A stretch of DNA of 64,000 nt from Pseudo-nitzschia pungens (GCA_037355855.1 CM074758.1:283001-347000); one strand, 5' to 3'; shown: positions 11,565-24,047, counted from the first letter of the stretch. A program made the numbers and translations. Notes: generated by a model not told the origin, from the letters alone.

Positions 11565-14344
11565 GGTTTGTCGGGATTTGATATCCGAATGCGATTTTAG
11601 ATTTAGATCAGGTGGCCGATCGAAATTGTTTGATGGTCTTGATTTTCGTTTGTCGAAATTCGAATTTTATGATCCCGTCGTATCGAAACGTCGTCGACAG
11701 AAAGCCGTCGTCTTGTTTCGTGATTTCATGCTTTCGAAGAAGTATTTTCTATGGATGGGTGATTCGGCATCAAGTTTGCGATTTACCGATTACGAAGTAC
11801 AACGGATTTTCGGTAGGCAGGCATATGTTCAATGACCGGGCAATAAAAAGAAGATTCGAAATATTGGTCCATCATTAAGTAATTGAAAATTTTATCTCTA
11901 TCTTAACATTATGTATTTGTAAATTTCAGTGGATGACGATGTGGAAGATCGTAAAAGAACGGAAGAGGAATCATTCTGGATCAACCTGGATCAACCTTAA
12001 GTAAATGAAAATTGGATTTGTGAGGCGAATCACAAAAAAACTGAAAGAACCAACAATTACGGAGTAAGGTTAAGATTACCGTAAGGTTTACCAAGAGGCA
12101 AGTAACCTTATTCGTCATCACGAGTTCTTGACGACTCAAATAAATCCGAACTCGAATCTCCAACTGCAGAGTGTTTCCTGTTCACGAATGAGGACCAGAT
12201 TTTCGAAGATGATCAATCCATTTGTTACTTATGGATCTTTTTAATGTGACACTTCTTTCTCTTCCCTATAAGGTTACCTTACTTCGTAGTACGTAATTGG
12301 TGACTGCTTGAAGGGGTACCAGGTATACTTCGTAATTGGTGACTGCTTGGAGGGGTAAGATCTTATGAATAGTGATTATGAATTTGATTTTGAAGAGGAT
12401 CGAAGATACCGGGCTAAGATTTACGGTAAGGTTACATGGTAATACCGGTATGAAAATGGATCTCAAAAAAGTGCTGCCTATCAATCAACAAGAAGCTTCT
12501 AAACGGCGGCGAGTCACGAGTCAAAAAAGTTACTTGTGCTTCGTACGAGTAAGATTAAGGTTACGTACGGTATTTCAGTAAATAGTGGTCGAGGAGTAGG
12601 ATTGCCGGTATGTACCGGTGACCTTACTTCTTGTGACCGAACTTCTTGTGACCGAATAAATTCCAGCAGAAACTATTTTGTTGTCCTCAACCACCATGAT
12701 CGTCGTGCAAGAACTCCTTCTTCACTACCAGAATGACTATTCCTCGAGGACTATTTAACTGCAAATTACCTTTAATTTTGAATTGAACATGACGGTATTA
12801 GGGTTGTCTCTCAATAATGATTGATTCCCACTTCGGTCTTGTTGTTGGCGGCGATGACTATTCGAAAACCGATGACGAGCAATAATGTTCTTATTGCCGT
12901 TTGTTGCACCTACCGGTAGTAAGGTACAAGTACAAGATTACTACCGTAAGGTTACTGACTGGTGTTAGTCCTAGTGCAGGAATGTGCCGTAGCACTCTCT
13001 TCCGTAAGATTACTAGTGCAGCTTCCCGGTCACCGTCTCAACAAAAGATTGTTTGGGTTCGTGCCGTTACTACGGTAAGACCTTACTGTAAGTTACGGTT
13101 AGGAAACGGTTGATGTTCGGATAATGTATTACTTCGTATTATTATTATTTTTTGTATATCGTAAGATTACGGTAAATGGTTCGTTCTTATCATTGTTTAC
13201 TTGTGTAACCATGACTCACTCATTCAATCAAAAGAAGGAATAGTACCGGTAACTTTCGTAACTTTACGGTTACTGTATTGAAACTGTTTGAAACAAGCAG
13301 CACACAGTTACAATTATTACGATTCACATCTTCAAATGACTTCCAATTCATTGTAGAAAAAAGTTATTGCTGCCTGATGTTTGAGCTATTCAAAGAGCAA
13401 TAGATTCGTAATATCTATTTCTTGATTGTATTGAAGCCCTCCGTCTGTATGGACGTAGTCCCACAATTTTTAGTCGACCTCACAAAAACTATGACCGGGA
13501 TTATATAAGTGTTAGTGGTAGTCACATTAAAGCTTGAGTACAATTGGGTTATGCAATTGATCAAGACTCTTGAAGAATAGAGATTTTCCGTTAAGTTTTG
13601 TCGATTGCAAAAGATAGTCCGAGTACTGGGTGTTCATGCGTCATTGGTATGCATCTCTGGAGCAGCTTTTTAAAAATCCTCCGATAAATTTTCGTCTCGT
13701 ATTTTTTCTTTGGCAGAGCATGCGACGAAACCAAAATCTCCACTTACATTTATGTCATTATTTGAAGCACCCACATCGTCAGATAGAGCCTACGGTACAA
13801 CACAATGCACACAAATTTGTGTTTGCAAGTTTGTTCTATCGCCATCAAACCCGATAAATGTTTCGCGTTTCAAGCTTCGATTTCGCCTTGCCTCGCCACC
13901 AAATCCGATAACTTCGGCCCTTCTACACAACGAAAATGTGCAAAGCTTGTTCAACATTTAATAGAAACGATATAATCCGAATCAATCTTCCTATAAATAA
14001 TGGTGGAGATATATCATACACTTGGTCCGTATTCATTCAAACAATTATATGGAACCGCAACTCTGGTCGTCTTGATCTTCCCCAGCCCCGGTGTCGATGA
14101 CACTTTGCCGGAACGTTCCCGTTGGTAAACGGAAAACCTGGGCATGGCACACAAAATTCTTGGAACTTTTGGTGGATCCAAGTTTCGACGCTCGACAAAT
14201 ACTTGGCAACGAACTGAAAGATTGATTGTACAGTACATCACGCAAATTTTCGACAGAAAGACTGCGACGACGACGAAGACGACAACCACAGTCTCATAAT
14301 ACTCCTTCGGCAATCGATTCCAGCACGTTTGGCAACTCGGCATC
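11565..14344. other. Gene-free stretch rich in CCGGTA / AAGGTTAC words
   Basis: No supportable gene in 2.8 kb. Clusters of GTAAGGTTAC, TACCGGTA and TACGAGTAAG words occur at 12060-12640 and 12900-13270. The left end should hold the 5' UTR and promoter of the minus-strand LRR gene, and the right end those of the plus-strand gene starting at 14345. Confidence 0.6.
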
Positions 14345-15190
14345 ATGGTGGCTCATACCGACTATCACGTTGAAGGTTCCTCGCAGGTCTACGGACACAA
14401 CCACTGCAACAACAGCAACAACAGCTGCGACAACGAACACCACGATGACGTCTCGGTGTATGTCACTCCTCCAAAACGGAGACGCATTTCCATGGAGTCC
14501 CGGGTACGCTTTGACGAAAAAATTATATACATCGAAGATCATACTCATGACGAACGACGATCCCCAACCCCTGTGACAGAATCTTCGGAGCACTCCTCGC
14601 CGACATCCCTATGGCTGACGCCAAATGATTTCACCAAGATTCAAAACAACGTATTCACTACACTCGAAATGATGAAGCTTACCGGGGACTTTGGCAGGGA
14701 CACCCCATTGTCGAACCGTTACTGCGCACGGGGACTCGAGGGCTTCGACCCTGAACGAAAGGGGTCCCTCAAAATGGATACGCTCCAACGACGTCGAAAC
14801 GTGATTGGTGCAGTATTGCACGAGCAGAACCTGCAACAGCAACGAATTCGACAAGAACGGCAATCGCGACCGCAACAGCAACACAACGTCCACGGTGGAA
14901 GGAACTACAGTTCGACCTCGCCAACTTCGGAGCACGACAATGATGACTACCACAGGGCACCGATCCACATGTCGGATCGACAAACATCATACCCCGGGGG
15001 AACTGCGACAAGCATGTCCAGAACAAGCTGCGGTCTCGATCACTTTCGGATCAGCCTAATTTGCATGAACCTAACATACCACGATACCATGCAGGGCATC
15101 GAATACGGACGACAAGATTCGGAAGACGCCTTGGAGATTTATCGAACCAAGCCACTACCCGTCGATACGAATATTGTGCAAAGTCCATAG
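14345..15190 (+). CDS. Diatom-type small hydrophilic protein (WL..DF..I / RGLE signature)
   Basis: Single-exon ORF of 281 residues starting at ATG 14345. Features in order: a His/Asn-rich start; a basic cluster PPKRRRI at about residue 43, which could act as a nuclear localisation signal; VRFDEKIIYIEDH; SLWLTPNDFTKIQNNVF; RGLEGFDPERKGSLKMDTLQRRRNVIGAVLHEQ followed by a Gln/Arg-rich segment. The combination of a V.F.....YI box, a WL..DF..I box, RGLE and an R..R..I..VL.EQ helix recurs, as far as I recall, in a large family of small uncharacterised diatom proteins. No enzyme motif, signal peptide or membrane segment. Function unknown; a nuclear regulatory role is only a guess from the basic cluster and low complexity. 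Confidence 0.8.
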   Translation: MVAHTDYHVEGSSQVYGHNHCNNSNNSCDNEHHDDVSVYVTPPKRRRISMESRVRFDEKIIYIEDHTHDERRSPTPVTESSEHSSPTSLWLTPNDFTKIQNNVFTTLEMMKLTGDFGRDTPLSNRYCARGLEGFDPERKGSLKMDTLQRRRNVIGAVLHEQNLQQQRIRQERQSRPQQQHNVHGGRNYSSTSPTSEHDNDDYHRAPIHMSDRQTSYPGGTATSMSRTSCGLDHFRISLICMNLTYHDTMQGIEYGRQDSEDALEIYRTKPLPVDTNIVQSP

Positions 15191-16258
15191 CGAATCCGGC
15201 TGCGGTAAAATCGTATCTTACAAAGAAAGATTACACTCTAGTAGAGTAAGATGCCGCAACCGAGTATTCGATTCCTGGAATCGAGTGCACCGCACAGAAT
15301 CCCACCGGCGTCGACGCTGTGCTGTGATCTGTGGATGCCATGCATACGGTGCCACTCATGTGCTAGACCAGTCAAGAAAGAAAAGAAAACATCTTTCGAA
15401 CGAAAGTTCCCGGCTGAAGGACTATTGCATAGTTTTAAAGTAATAGTGTATAGTTTTTATGCGTCAAAACCTTGAAGCGTAAACGAGAAGAACGTTTGCA
15501 TATCTATTGCAATCGGTTTGACTCCTCCACGGCTCGGCTGAGTCCAGAACCAGCCTGTGTCCGGATTGGATTAGAACCAGCGAGAAGCGAGTACCATTGG
15601 CGGTTAATGTGCACTACCAGCAGAGCAACGATACTTGGTGCGTACCATGAGTTATGGGTGACACTCTAGCATGGCAGTTAATCAAGAAATTTCTAAAGTT
15701 GTTTTGCGCTAAAATTAGAAGTACTAGCACACTGTACACAACGATTGTTTTGTTGTAGTATTGTTGTTGTAAGAAAAGTAACGGTGATTGTCATTTTCGG
15801 CCACTGCTAGCACTCCTACCAATAATGTTGCCATTCTTGCCCTCCACCAAGTTGATTTAGTAGAGTACAAGTAGTATTCAGCACAAAAATGAATTAAAAC
15901 TCCAATATTATGGTATGATGTTATTAGTATTGTTGTGGTGTCAGAATCTTCTTGCATTCACCACAATTTGCCTTGCTGCGAAGCGCTTCAGGAGTATTTT
16001 GCAAGGTTGACGCAAAAAACATACTAGTACTAAATTGATGATGGTAGAATCAAATAATCTTCAAAAAAAGAATTGGGAGAAAATTATTTAAAACTCAGCC
16101 ATAGCTACTGAGATGTTGTTATGAAGATATTCAAGATGGTGCTATGATCTGTGCTAGCAAGGCTCCTGTGTAGGAGAGTGTACTGGGGCTACAGACAGCA
16201 ACACCCAATAACTGACTAACAGGTGCTGAGCTGAGTGCTAAGGCTGTGTGCTAATTGG
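15191..16258. other. Gene-free stretch
   Basis: Downstream of the gene ending at 15190. No supportable gene, and no strong repeat before the 12-bp array at 16262. Confidence 0.6.
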
Positions 16259-16261
16259 TAG

Positions 16262-16327
16262 CATACAGGCTTAGCAACAGGCTTAGCAACAGGCTTAGCA
16301 ACAGGCTTAGCAACAGGCTTAGCAACA
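16262..16327. repeat. 12-bp tandem repeat (AACAGGCTTAGC), about 5 copies
   Basis: Five nearly perfect copies of AACAGGCTTAGC. The surrounding 16140-16560 is full of looser GCTAGC/GCTAAG/TGCTA words, so the array seems to have grown out of locally repetitive sequence. Confidence 0.93.
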
Positions 16328-19300
16328 GATCTATCCTGTTTAGTATGGTTGCTAGCAGAGTTTACTAGGGTCGTCGCGTACGATTTGTACCAATTGTACG
16401 TACCCCGAGTAAATCACCTTTATGGTGTAGCTAGATGCTACAGGGTTAGGGTTGCTAATGCTACGAGATACTGAAAGATGCTAACCTACCATGATACCGT
16501 GCTAAGATACTATGCTACCGCCGGGGTCGGGTCATTGGTGTATATTATGTACCATGACTGGATACCAGGCCCAAACAGTTACCCAACGCGTTAGCAAGCA
16601 AGCAAGCACACGATTGAATTAAGCGGAGCTTAATTAAGCTACGCTACTCCGATACGCTACCCGTACAATACAGTACCAGAGCTACGGAGCTCTGTTATTA
16701 TACGAGTTATCGGAGCGCTGTCACGATACATGATACAGAGCTGAGCGCTTTGGCTCAGCTCCTTTCACTCTTTATATTTCACCCTAAAATAAACACATCC
16801 TATCACGCCCTCACCATGATCGATTCCGATGTACCTCTAGGGAAGTACCTTGTAGTAACTAAGTGTATGCAATGGAGACTGAACAGTATCTTCTGTAGTC
16901 TCACTATTTGCCAGGACTCTATTTGGTATTATTGTTATTGTTATCCCTTATTATTTGCTGACGAGCAATATCAACACATTGTTTCTATTACTAGTAGTAA
17001 TACTAGCTTATTCTTATTTTCACGTCCACAATGAAGAACAAAATAATGCAACAACAATAGCAGATGATACAAGGTTTTTACTCATATCAAAATGTAAATA
17101 GCGGTTGCTTCTGCTGTCCCACTAGTAGTACTCCTCATAGCAGTAGTAGTACTATTCAATTTTTTTCTACAATGTATTTTCAATTTTTCTTCCTCTATAA
17201 AAAAATAAGAATGGGAACAGAAAGTTGTAGTAGTAAACAACCAGCAAACCCTTTTTGTCATGTATGAGCATGCTTCTTTTAGTTAATCTAGTTATTACTA
17301 GTATTACTGGTACTACTAGTAGTGTGAACTTGGTAAACGTATCTTGGTTTTGAGGCAGGTCTTGCTTCTTTTTCTGCCTCTTCACAGCAATTTTGAATCC
17401 TCTTGTATGTGATGGTCATACGAACATGTCGTCAATAAACTCAAGATATGATTGATCTGGCTGTAAGTTACTACTACTACTACTTCTACTACTACAAGCT
17501 TTATTGATGGTACAGCAAAAGTGGTCCTCGTCATGGAGGAACTAAACTGGAGGAAATAATAGCTACTAGTAGTACTGCTACTACTATTCGTACTACTAGC
17601 TACTAGAGCCAGCAGCAGTACCGTCCCTCGGTGGCGCTTCGGTGGTTAGAAGCACGACTGTCTCTCCCAACGATATGCGTCAATGCTGGTATTACTACTA
17701 GTACTACTACTACTAGCACTGGTGGCGTTGTTGCCAATCCAGCAACTAGTACTAGTAGTAGTAGTAATAGTAGTAGTCGTGCTCCTATTACTCATCGCAC
17801 TAGAGGGGAACTAGTAAGGTTTACCACTTACTGCCACAAACAGTAAAAAAATTATCCATCGAAGAACAACAAAACGAAAGTTCTTCTTCGATCTTTGATT
17901 CTCTGTAGTAACCTTACCACTAATACGGTATGAGTCGAGTGTACAATTACTACGAGTAAATTTAAGGTATGATGATGGGCAAGGAACAATACCGTACGGT
18001 ATGCATTGCAATCATTTTTAAAAAAGAATGTACAGGTACGTATGTACGTAACTTAATCTTCAACACGGTCATCTTACGACCAGCAGTCATCTGCACTGTT
18101 CTGCCGTGCCAACAAGATACGATACCACTACCAGTACGGTAACCTTAATCGTACGTACCGGTACTCTTACTCTTGCGCGACGAGATGCTTGTTGCTAGCA
18201 AGCAACCGGTGCCGTAATCTTACCGGTATTCCTTATTCCTGCACAGACAATCGAAACGGCGGTAAGATTACGAGTAAGGTTACTGGGTGATGGTACTAGT
18301 ACCGGTAATGGTAACCTTACTCATACCCAGTAAAAACCGTAATCTTACCCATTTCTTGAGCACAAGTTGTACAAGATGGTAACGCGTAAACCTTACTATG
18401 TACCGGTATGTAATTGGACTCGTATCAGTGTAATGTATAAAATAGTAGTAATAATTTGCATTTTGCACGACACAGGGTTTGGTTTGGTCTTGGAGCGTTT
18501 CTTGGTTGGAACCATAAATGTTTTAGGGTCATAATAATTGTTTGTGCGGACGTTTCCTTCCCCACGATTTACCAGATGGTGCCTGTTCGGAGTTCCGAAA
18601 GCTTGATTCAGAAAAGTGACGTTCCGAATTTTTTCTTCCCTTGGTTCCGTTGGACACGCAAGCTGAGGATTATTGGGAAACCGCTGACCAACCGCTTTTT
18701 CCGGTAGCTGTTTTTTTCGATCTGAGCCTGGCCAACCGGAACCGTAGAATGTTTGGGCGTCTCATCCGTTCCTCGCCGAAATCGGCGAGGAATCCAAGAC
18801 TATGGTCGAATCAAAATGAACAAAACAAATATTGATCCAATCAAATCCGTTCTTGCTTCATTATCGGGTTATGAGATGGTTCGCATTGGTGGCGCAAAAC
18901 TAATCCTCGACCAAAACACAAGTGAGGCGGGAAACTAAAGTAAGTTACGATTACGTTGGAAATCGTTTGGTCCGTGTTTACTCTATGTGAACTTTTTATC
19001 AACATCTGCTGACACAACATAATTTACCCGTATGTTACTATCAGGACCGCTACGTACGGTATTTTGGAAAATCCCGAGACCGACACGCGTTTGCAATTCG
19101 GTAGACAATTCCGGGCCTTCGGAAAGGTTGTATTGTCCGTTGTCCCGTCATTTTTTGAAAGCGAGTCGAGTCGTTTTTTAGCATATGAGTCGTTTAGTAA
19201 GAAATTGGAAAACGCTGGACAGGCTTTGCGGGGTGCGCACTGTACTTAGTGGTTGTCGATCGATCAACTGGAAGAGTGTACCTAACTTTACGGACGCAAC

Positions 19301-20040
19301 GGCCAAGTCCTACACATAATTACATAAAGGAGACAACAAAGCTGCGAGTGGCCAAAGCGTCACCGTGACCAAAAGGGCGTGTTGAATGCCCGCGACGATA
19401 CTTTACTGCACATCCAGTAAGACACATACTACAGACACAAATCCATGACGCGAACTCTTCGTTCGGAAAAGCACGCACAAGCAGCAGCGAAAGCCAGCAA
19501 GAAGGTATAAACAGCGGTGGCCATTTTTTGCATACCGGTACCGTAGCGCCGTAAACGAATTATTTTGTTCTAGAGCAAAATTGATGTTCTATCATAGTAA
19601 CATCCTCCACTCGTCGAACACATACAAGTAATCAACACACCAAAAAGGTTTAAAAGCACCATTTTACTATTGAAAGGTTATCAGGGCTCAAGAGGAAGGA
19701 ATCCGAGGTGTTTGTGCAAGTTGTTCCGATAAGACTTCTGTCGAGTTTGTGTCATTTCATTATTACGAACTCCTTCGTAAGCTTATTATCCCTTGTACCA
19801 GATTCAATCAATCAATCAAAGAAACAATCGGTGGATTGCATTGCATTGCATTGAAAAACGTATCTGGGTACAAACCGGTATTGCAAGTCAGTGTCCTTGT
19901 TTTGTTTCGATTGCAGCATACAACGCAAACTCAAACGCAAACGGAGACGAGACGGAACGGAGGGAAACGAGAAGGAACAAACCCCGGCAGACTTGGATTA
20001 GTATCAGTTCCATCATTTGACTTGTACTAAACTCTGCTCG
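16328..20040. other. 3.7 kb gene-free stretch with CTA/TAG arrays and CCGGTA-type words
   Basis: No supportable gene. It holds a 14-bp palindrome AGCTTAATTAAGCT (16627-16640), dense CTA/TAG trinucleotide runs (17120-17160, 17300-17325, 17470-17500, 17565-17605, 17695-17780), a CCGGTA/GGTTAC cluster (17900-18420) and a TTGCA pentamer run (19832-19852). Open frames at 18456-19249 have no recognisable family. The right end should hold the promoter of the gene starting at 20041. Confidence 0.55.
18769..18792. repeat. Perfect inverted repeat, 11-bp arms, 2-base centre
   Basis: TTCCTCGCCGA, then AA, then its exact reverse complement TCGGCGAGGAA. No gene end lies next to it, so a terminator role is not supported. 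Confidence 0.9.
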
Positions 20041-22374
20041 ATGATAAAAATAACCACGATTACAATGACGGCACAGAAGAGGTTCTCTAAAGACGACAAA
20101 GAAAACAACAAACTGCCGAGTCCATTGCTCATGAAACCCAATATTTCTGGTGGTGGCCGAACACGCCTCCACGGCGATGACAACTATGACTGCCGAAATG
20201 GAAATTCCCGAAACCAAAGAGGCAGCAACAACACGCTCCGAACCGTCTGTTTCATCTTTTTGGGATCCTTTTTCATGTCGCTCAACACGATCTTTCTGAC
20301 GCGATTAACTGCCACCACGGTTCCCATATCCAACAGCATGGCAACGATGATGATGGAAACATCGGAAGGAAGAACGAGATCGTGGGCGAAACTCTACGAT
20401 TGGCAGCAACTGCCGGAAAACCTGACTACCAAGACCATGGATCAAAAGCATCAGCAACAACCAATAGAACAGCAGAGAAGAGCGGATGAAACCCAGAACA
20501 AGAATGCCGACATCGTGAAACAGGACAAATCCAGTGTTTCCGTCACCTCTCCGATGCACAATGAGGTTCGTCCCGACGAGAAGAATGATTCCAACCCCCC
20601 ACCTTCACCCTCTCAGGCAAACGATATTGCCATTGCCAACACCGTTCCCGATGTTAACGCCGTTCCCACCCCGGTGCCCAAGAGAAAGAGCGTGCACGTG
20701 GTGGTCTCTCATTGCGATCAATCCATCCAGTGGATCTGGAAGCAATACCTCAAGGATATTCCCAAGCACGACTACCACATCAAGTCGGTGACGATCCTCA
20801 CCAAGTGCGGCAACGTCATTCCCGCCCAGGACCTGCCGGCCGATCTCCCCGAACCCTTGCCCACCATTCAGGTCGTTACGCTTCCCAACGTGGGACGGTG
20901 TGACCACTCGTACGCCTACTGGATCACGCAGATTCTGCACGGCGGAAGGGCCGCACCGATGCTCAAGGCTGCCTCGACGCAGCGCAAGCTGGTCCGGAAG
21001 CGCAAGGACAAGAACAAGGCGGGGCTGGTTTACGTCCATTTTACCGACGACGTGCCCTTTCAGCGGATCGCGGACAGCATCGAAAAGGACGATCTGGTGC
21101 TCTTTCTCAAGGACAACAACAATGCCTACCGGACCAACATGGAAAAGACTATCGAGGTGGTGGACATGTTCCGGGCCATATCTCCCACCAATTCTGACAC
21201 GGACATACGCTCGGTCCGGCCCAACTTTTTGCCCGATGAGGTCCCCAACACCAACTCGCACGGTTTGGCCTGCCGATCCTTCACCAACAAGAGACTCCGG
21301 GGGGTCCGCCCGAAACGATACCAAGTCACGGACTGGGCCCATCGGTCGGTCTTGTGGACATTTGTGCTGGGCGGATATGCCCGCCAGCAAAAGAAGATCA
21401 AGAACGAGAAACTCCGCAAGCGATCCAACCAGGACTTTGTCTCGGCGTACCGGCCGATGGGTAACTGGATCACTTATCTGTCGACCCACGGGGGGGACGC
21501 CAGTGCCGCCACTGGCGGCACTTCGCAACAAATCGTCGACGTTGCAACCGCGCGGAGGAGACTCCGGAACGCGAGCAAGGACAAAATCCAGAACCAACAG
21601 CAAACCCAACCCCCCAACAAGGACAGTTCTCAGTTGCCCCCCGTCTTTTCCCGCGACTACTGGGAGCACGGCATTCGCGAAACGACGGTAGAGCACGGGT
21701 ACTACTACAACTTTACCCACGAAGGACTGGAGTTTCCGGTCGACGAGGCGGACCCTTCACGCAAGCTCCAGCCCAGTCTCACCAACAGCGTCACGCAGCG
21801 GTACCGGCACAACGACGTTATTCCCACGTGTTTTGGCGGAGTCTTTGCGACGCAGTGGGGACAGATCTCTTCCGACGACGCCCCGATTACGCCGCACGGA
21901 TGGTCCGTCATTACCAACGAGCTCAGCCGAGCCGACAACATCGAGGAGGGACACTACATGGAGCGTTGGTGGGCCGATTTGTTGTCGTGGAGCACCTACG
22001 CGTCCTCCCGGCAGCAGGAATGGGCCAGGCAGTTGGAGAGAGAGAATGGGTCCCCGACTCCCGGACCTACCTCGGCCGGGACCTCGGCGGAAACCTCGGA
22101 TGCCACCACGGCGCTGACCTCGACATGGGAGGAGGCCAAGGCCGCCGTTGCTCGGGAGCGGGCCGAAAAGGATCGGGCTACCGAGTACACGACGGCCAAC
22201 GAAGAATTGCACCTGTCGAGCCTGAACCAGAGAGAACAATCCGAATTCCTCGACCACAAGCTCCTGCACTGGACCTCTCCGGATTCCTACACGGGGCTCA
22301 TTGTTTTGGATTCGGGCACCTTTGGCAACGCGAACAAGCCATTGCAGTTCCACGACGAGGTTGCCGCCCGATAA
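20041..22374 (+). CDS. Type II membrane protein with DUF3431-like lumenal domain
   Basis: Single exon of 777 residues from the first ATG, 20041 (MIKITTITMTAQ). A short basic cytoplasmic tail precedes one membrane segment at about residues 66-87 (LRTVCFIFLGSFFMSLNTIF), then a low-complexity stem rich in Gln/Glu/Pro. From about residue 215 the sequence resembles the DUF3431 family: VHVVVSHCDQSIQWIW, then LPNVGRCDHSYAYWI with the NVGR motif, DDLVLFLKDN and, near the C-terminus, CFGGVFATQWGQIS with DNIEEGHYMERWWADLL. DUF3431 proteins are glycosyltransferase-like and of unknown activity. The signal-anchor plus stem layout fits a Golgi-resident enzyme. The domain call rests on remembered family motifs, not on a search. 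Confidence 0.72.
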   Translation: MIKITTITMTAQKRFSKDDKENNKLPSPLLMKPNISGGGRTRLHGDDNYDCRNGNSRNQRGSNNTLRTVCFIFLGSFFMSLNTIFLTRLTATTVPISNSMATMMMETSEGRTRSWAKLYDWQQLPENLTTKTMDQKHQQQPIEQQRRADETQNKNADIVKQDKSSVSVTSPMHNEVRPDEKNDSNPPPSPSQANDIAIANTVPDVNAVPTPVPKRKSVHVVVSHCDQSIQWIWKQYLKDIPKHDYHIKSVTILTKCGNVIPAQDLPADLPEPLPTIQVVTLPNVGRCDHSYAYWITQILHGGRAAPMLKAASTQRKLVRKRKDKNKAGLVYVHFTDDVPFQRIADSIEKDDLVLFLKDNNNAYRTNMEKTIEVVDMFRAISPTNSDTDIRSVRPNFLPDEVPNTNSHGLACRSFTNKRLRGVRPKRYQVTDWAHRSVLWTFVLGGYARQQKKIKNEKLRKRSNQDFVSAYRPMGNWITYLSTHGGDASAATGGTSQQIVDVATARRRLRNASKDKIQNQQQTQPPNKDSSQLPPVFSRDYWEHGIRETTVEHGYYYNFTHEGLEFPVDEADPSRKLQPSLTNSVTQRYRHNDVIPTCFGGVFATQWGQISSDDAPITPHGWSVITNELSRADNIEEGHYMERWWADLLSWSTYASSRQQEWARQLERENGSPTPGPTSAGTSAETSDATTALTSTWEEAKAAVARERAEKDRATEYTTANEELHLSSLNQREQSEFLDHKLLHWTSPDSYTGLIVLDSGTFGNANKPLQFHDEVAAR

Positions 22375-22377
22375 TCC

Positions 22378-23960
22378 GCCGCCGCCGCCGCCGCCGGCAG
22401 AGAACCAGAACGAAGGCAACAATGGAAAGAGGAGAAGACGAAAAAAGCAATAATCAAAACCGACGCGCCGGCATGACTACAACATACGTACTCTATGCAT
22501 CGCACATTATAATATGATGATGGATGGATAGATGGAAGTAAGGATGGGCCGATGGATCGATCGATCGGTCGATTGCTGCGCATGCAAACATTGGGAGACG
22601 GACTTTTCAAGCGAAGCAATTGATTCGTTCCTATTGACTGAAGCCAGGGTGGGACGAATATGTTTGTTTGTGACTGTGAAGCCGCGACCGTATTGCAATC
22701 CGTCCTGTCAACCCAATGAAATGCAATGCAATGCAACTCTACTCAACATTGAACCAATGTGTGGTTTTGCATTGCGGTACGGGCTAATTTTGCCTGCTCC
22801 GAGTTGCTTGCTGCGATACCGTTGTATCTGTCTTTCCCTTCATTGACAGCAACCTCGGTGTTGAGCTAATTGGCTGTCGAATCGAATCGAACCGAACCGA
22901 ACCGAAATCAGCGGAACACGGCGAGACTCTTTTGTGCCCATCACCACCATTATCATCCATTCTGCTATTGCTGCTAGTATTTGCTATTTATAGTGCCGGG
23001 CCTGGGTGTGCCCCCCCGGGCCTGGCTATATCCACGATGTCAGCATGCCTGCGAGATCGGAACGAAACGGAACGAATACCCATCCATTCGTAATGCATGC
23101 TCGGTGCGTGAAGGTAGTGCTGATAGTTTGTATCAAGAAGAAAAAATAATGATCATAATCCATCCTGTAAAATAGTATTATTTTAACCCAACAAGCACAC
23201 CGGCGGTGATTCGTCGCCTCGGTTCCAGGAAGCACGAACGCTGCTCTCTGTCCTGCACTTGTCTCGTATGTTACCACCATAGGTTGCTCACTGCGCAATG
23301 GGAGTGGATGGAGCCGAAGTTGAATGTTGTTGTTAGGGTGCTCACATTGCAATGATTTGCGTTGACGAACACAATTTATCTGGAACAGAAAGTCCGCGCT
23401 GTTCGCACCATTAGTTTCCGTACGGAGTATCACTATCATTAGGTTTTAGTTCTTCGTATTTCGTCTTCGCAGCAGTGGAATACTGGCTCGATCCGACGTG
23501 AGAATGGAATGCCCTACGGTGCAGACTGTACGTCATACGGCTTTCACCGGTACCAAGCTACAAAGCCACCTGATCCCAAATCCCATGGCTTCCACAGGAT
23601 GGCGGTCTGATACTACGTGTGGTGTGAACGCTCTACCGTACGACATCTGCGTGCCGAGAAGAGCAAACACCGAACCAACATCAACATTGGTATTGCGGCA
23701 GTCTCTCTTTTCTCTCTCTCATCTTTTTCCGAACGAGAAGACAACACGGTGCCATCCATACCAATCCTCTCATCATTCGAATCGAGCGATCCATCCAGAG
23801 GAAGGAGTGGACTATCCTCTCGCTGTTTCCCCATGGCAGGATCCAAAGACTCACCAATCCAGAGATCTACAGATCCACCGACTCAACCAATCATTTTGAC
23901 ACGCAGATCTTCGCTCCAAGCAGACTCAAAACAAACTGCCATCACCAATTCGTCTTGATG
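22378..23960. other. Gene-free stretch between the DUF3431-like gene and the tRNA genes
   Basis: No supportable gene. It contains a CCG run at 22376-22396 just past the stop codon, an ATGCA pentamer run at 22720-22735, a GAACC run near 22884-22903 and GATGGATGGATAG-type tetramers near 22515-22535. Confidence 0.6.
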
Positions 23961-23961
23961 C

Positions 23962-23965
23962 AAAA
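23962..23965 (-). terminator. Pol III T-run after tRNA-Ala
   Basis: TTTT on the minus strand, about nine bases past the tRNA-Ala 3' end, the usual RNA polymerase III stop. Confidence 0.75.
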
Positions 23966-23974
23966 CTAATGCAT

Positions 23975-24047
23975 TGGAGGTTGCCGGAATCGAACCGGCG
24001 ACCTTGTGCATGCTAAGCACACGCGCTACCAACTGCGCCAAACCCCC
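23975..24047 (-). tRNA. tRNA-Ala (AGC)
   Basis: A full 73-nt cloverleaf can be drawn on the minus strand. The acceptor stem is GGGGGTT with AACCTCC (one G-U pair), the D-arm is GCGC/GCGC, the anticodon arm is TGTGC/GCACA with loop TTAGCAT (anticodon AGC, alanine), and the T-arm is GCCGG/CCGGC with loop TTCGATT. The discriminator is A and CCA is not encoded, as in eukaryotic nuclear genes. No intron. The internal A-box and B-box (GGTTCGATTCC) are present for Pol III. Confidence 0.96.

Noticed and set aside
18456..19249. Run of short plus-strand frames suggesting a transposon relic
   Set aside because: No reverse transcriptase, integrase or transposase motif could be seen in any frame, and no terminal repeats were found.
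20605..21720. Minus-strand frame of 371 residues
   Set aside because: Antisense of the DUF3431-like gene; no motif, and the plus strand has a signal anchor and family motifs.
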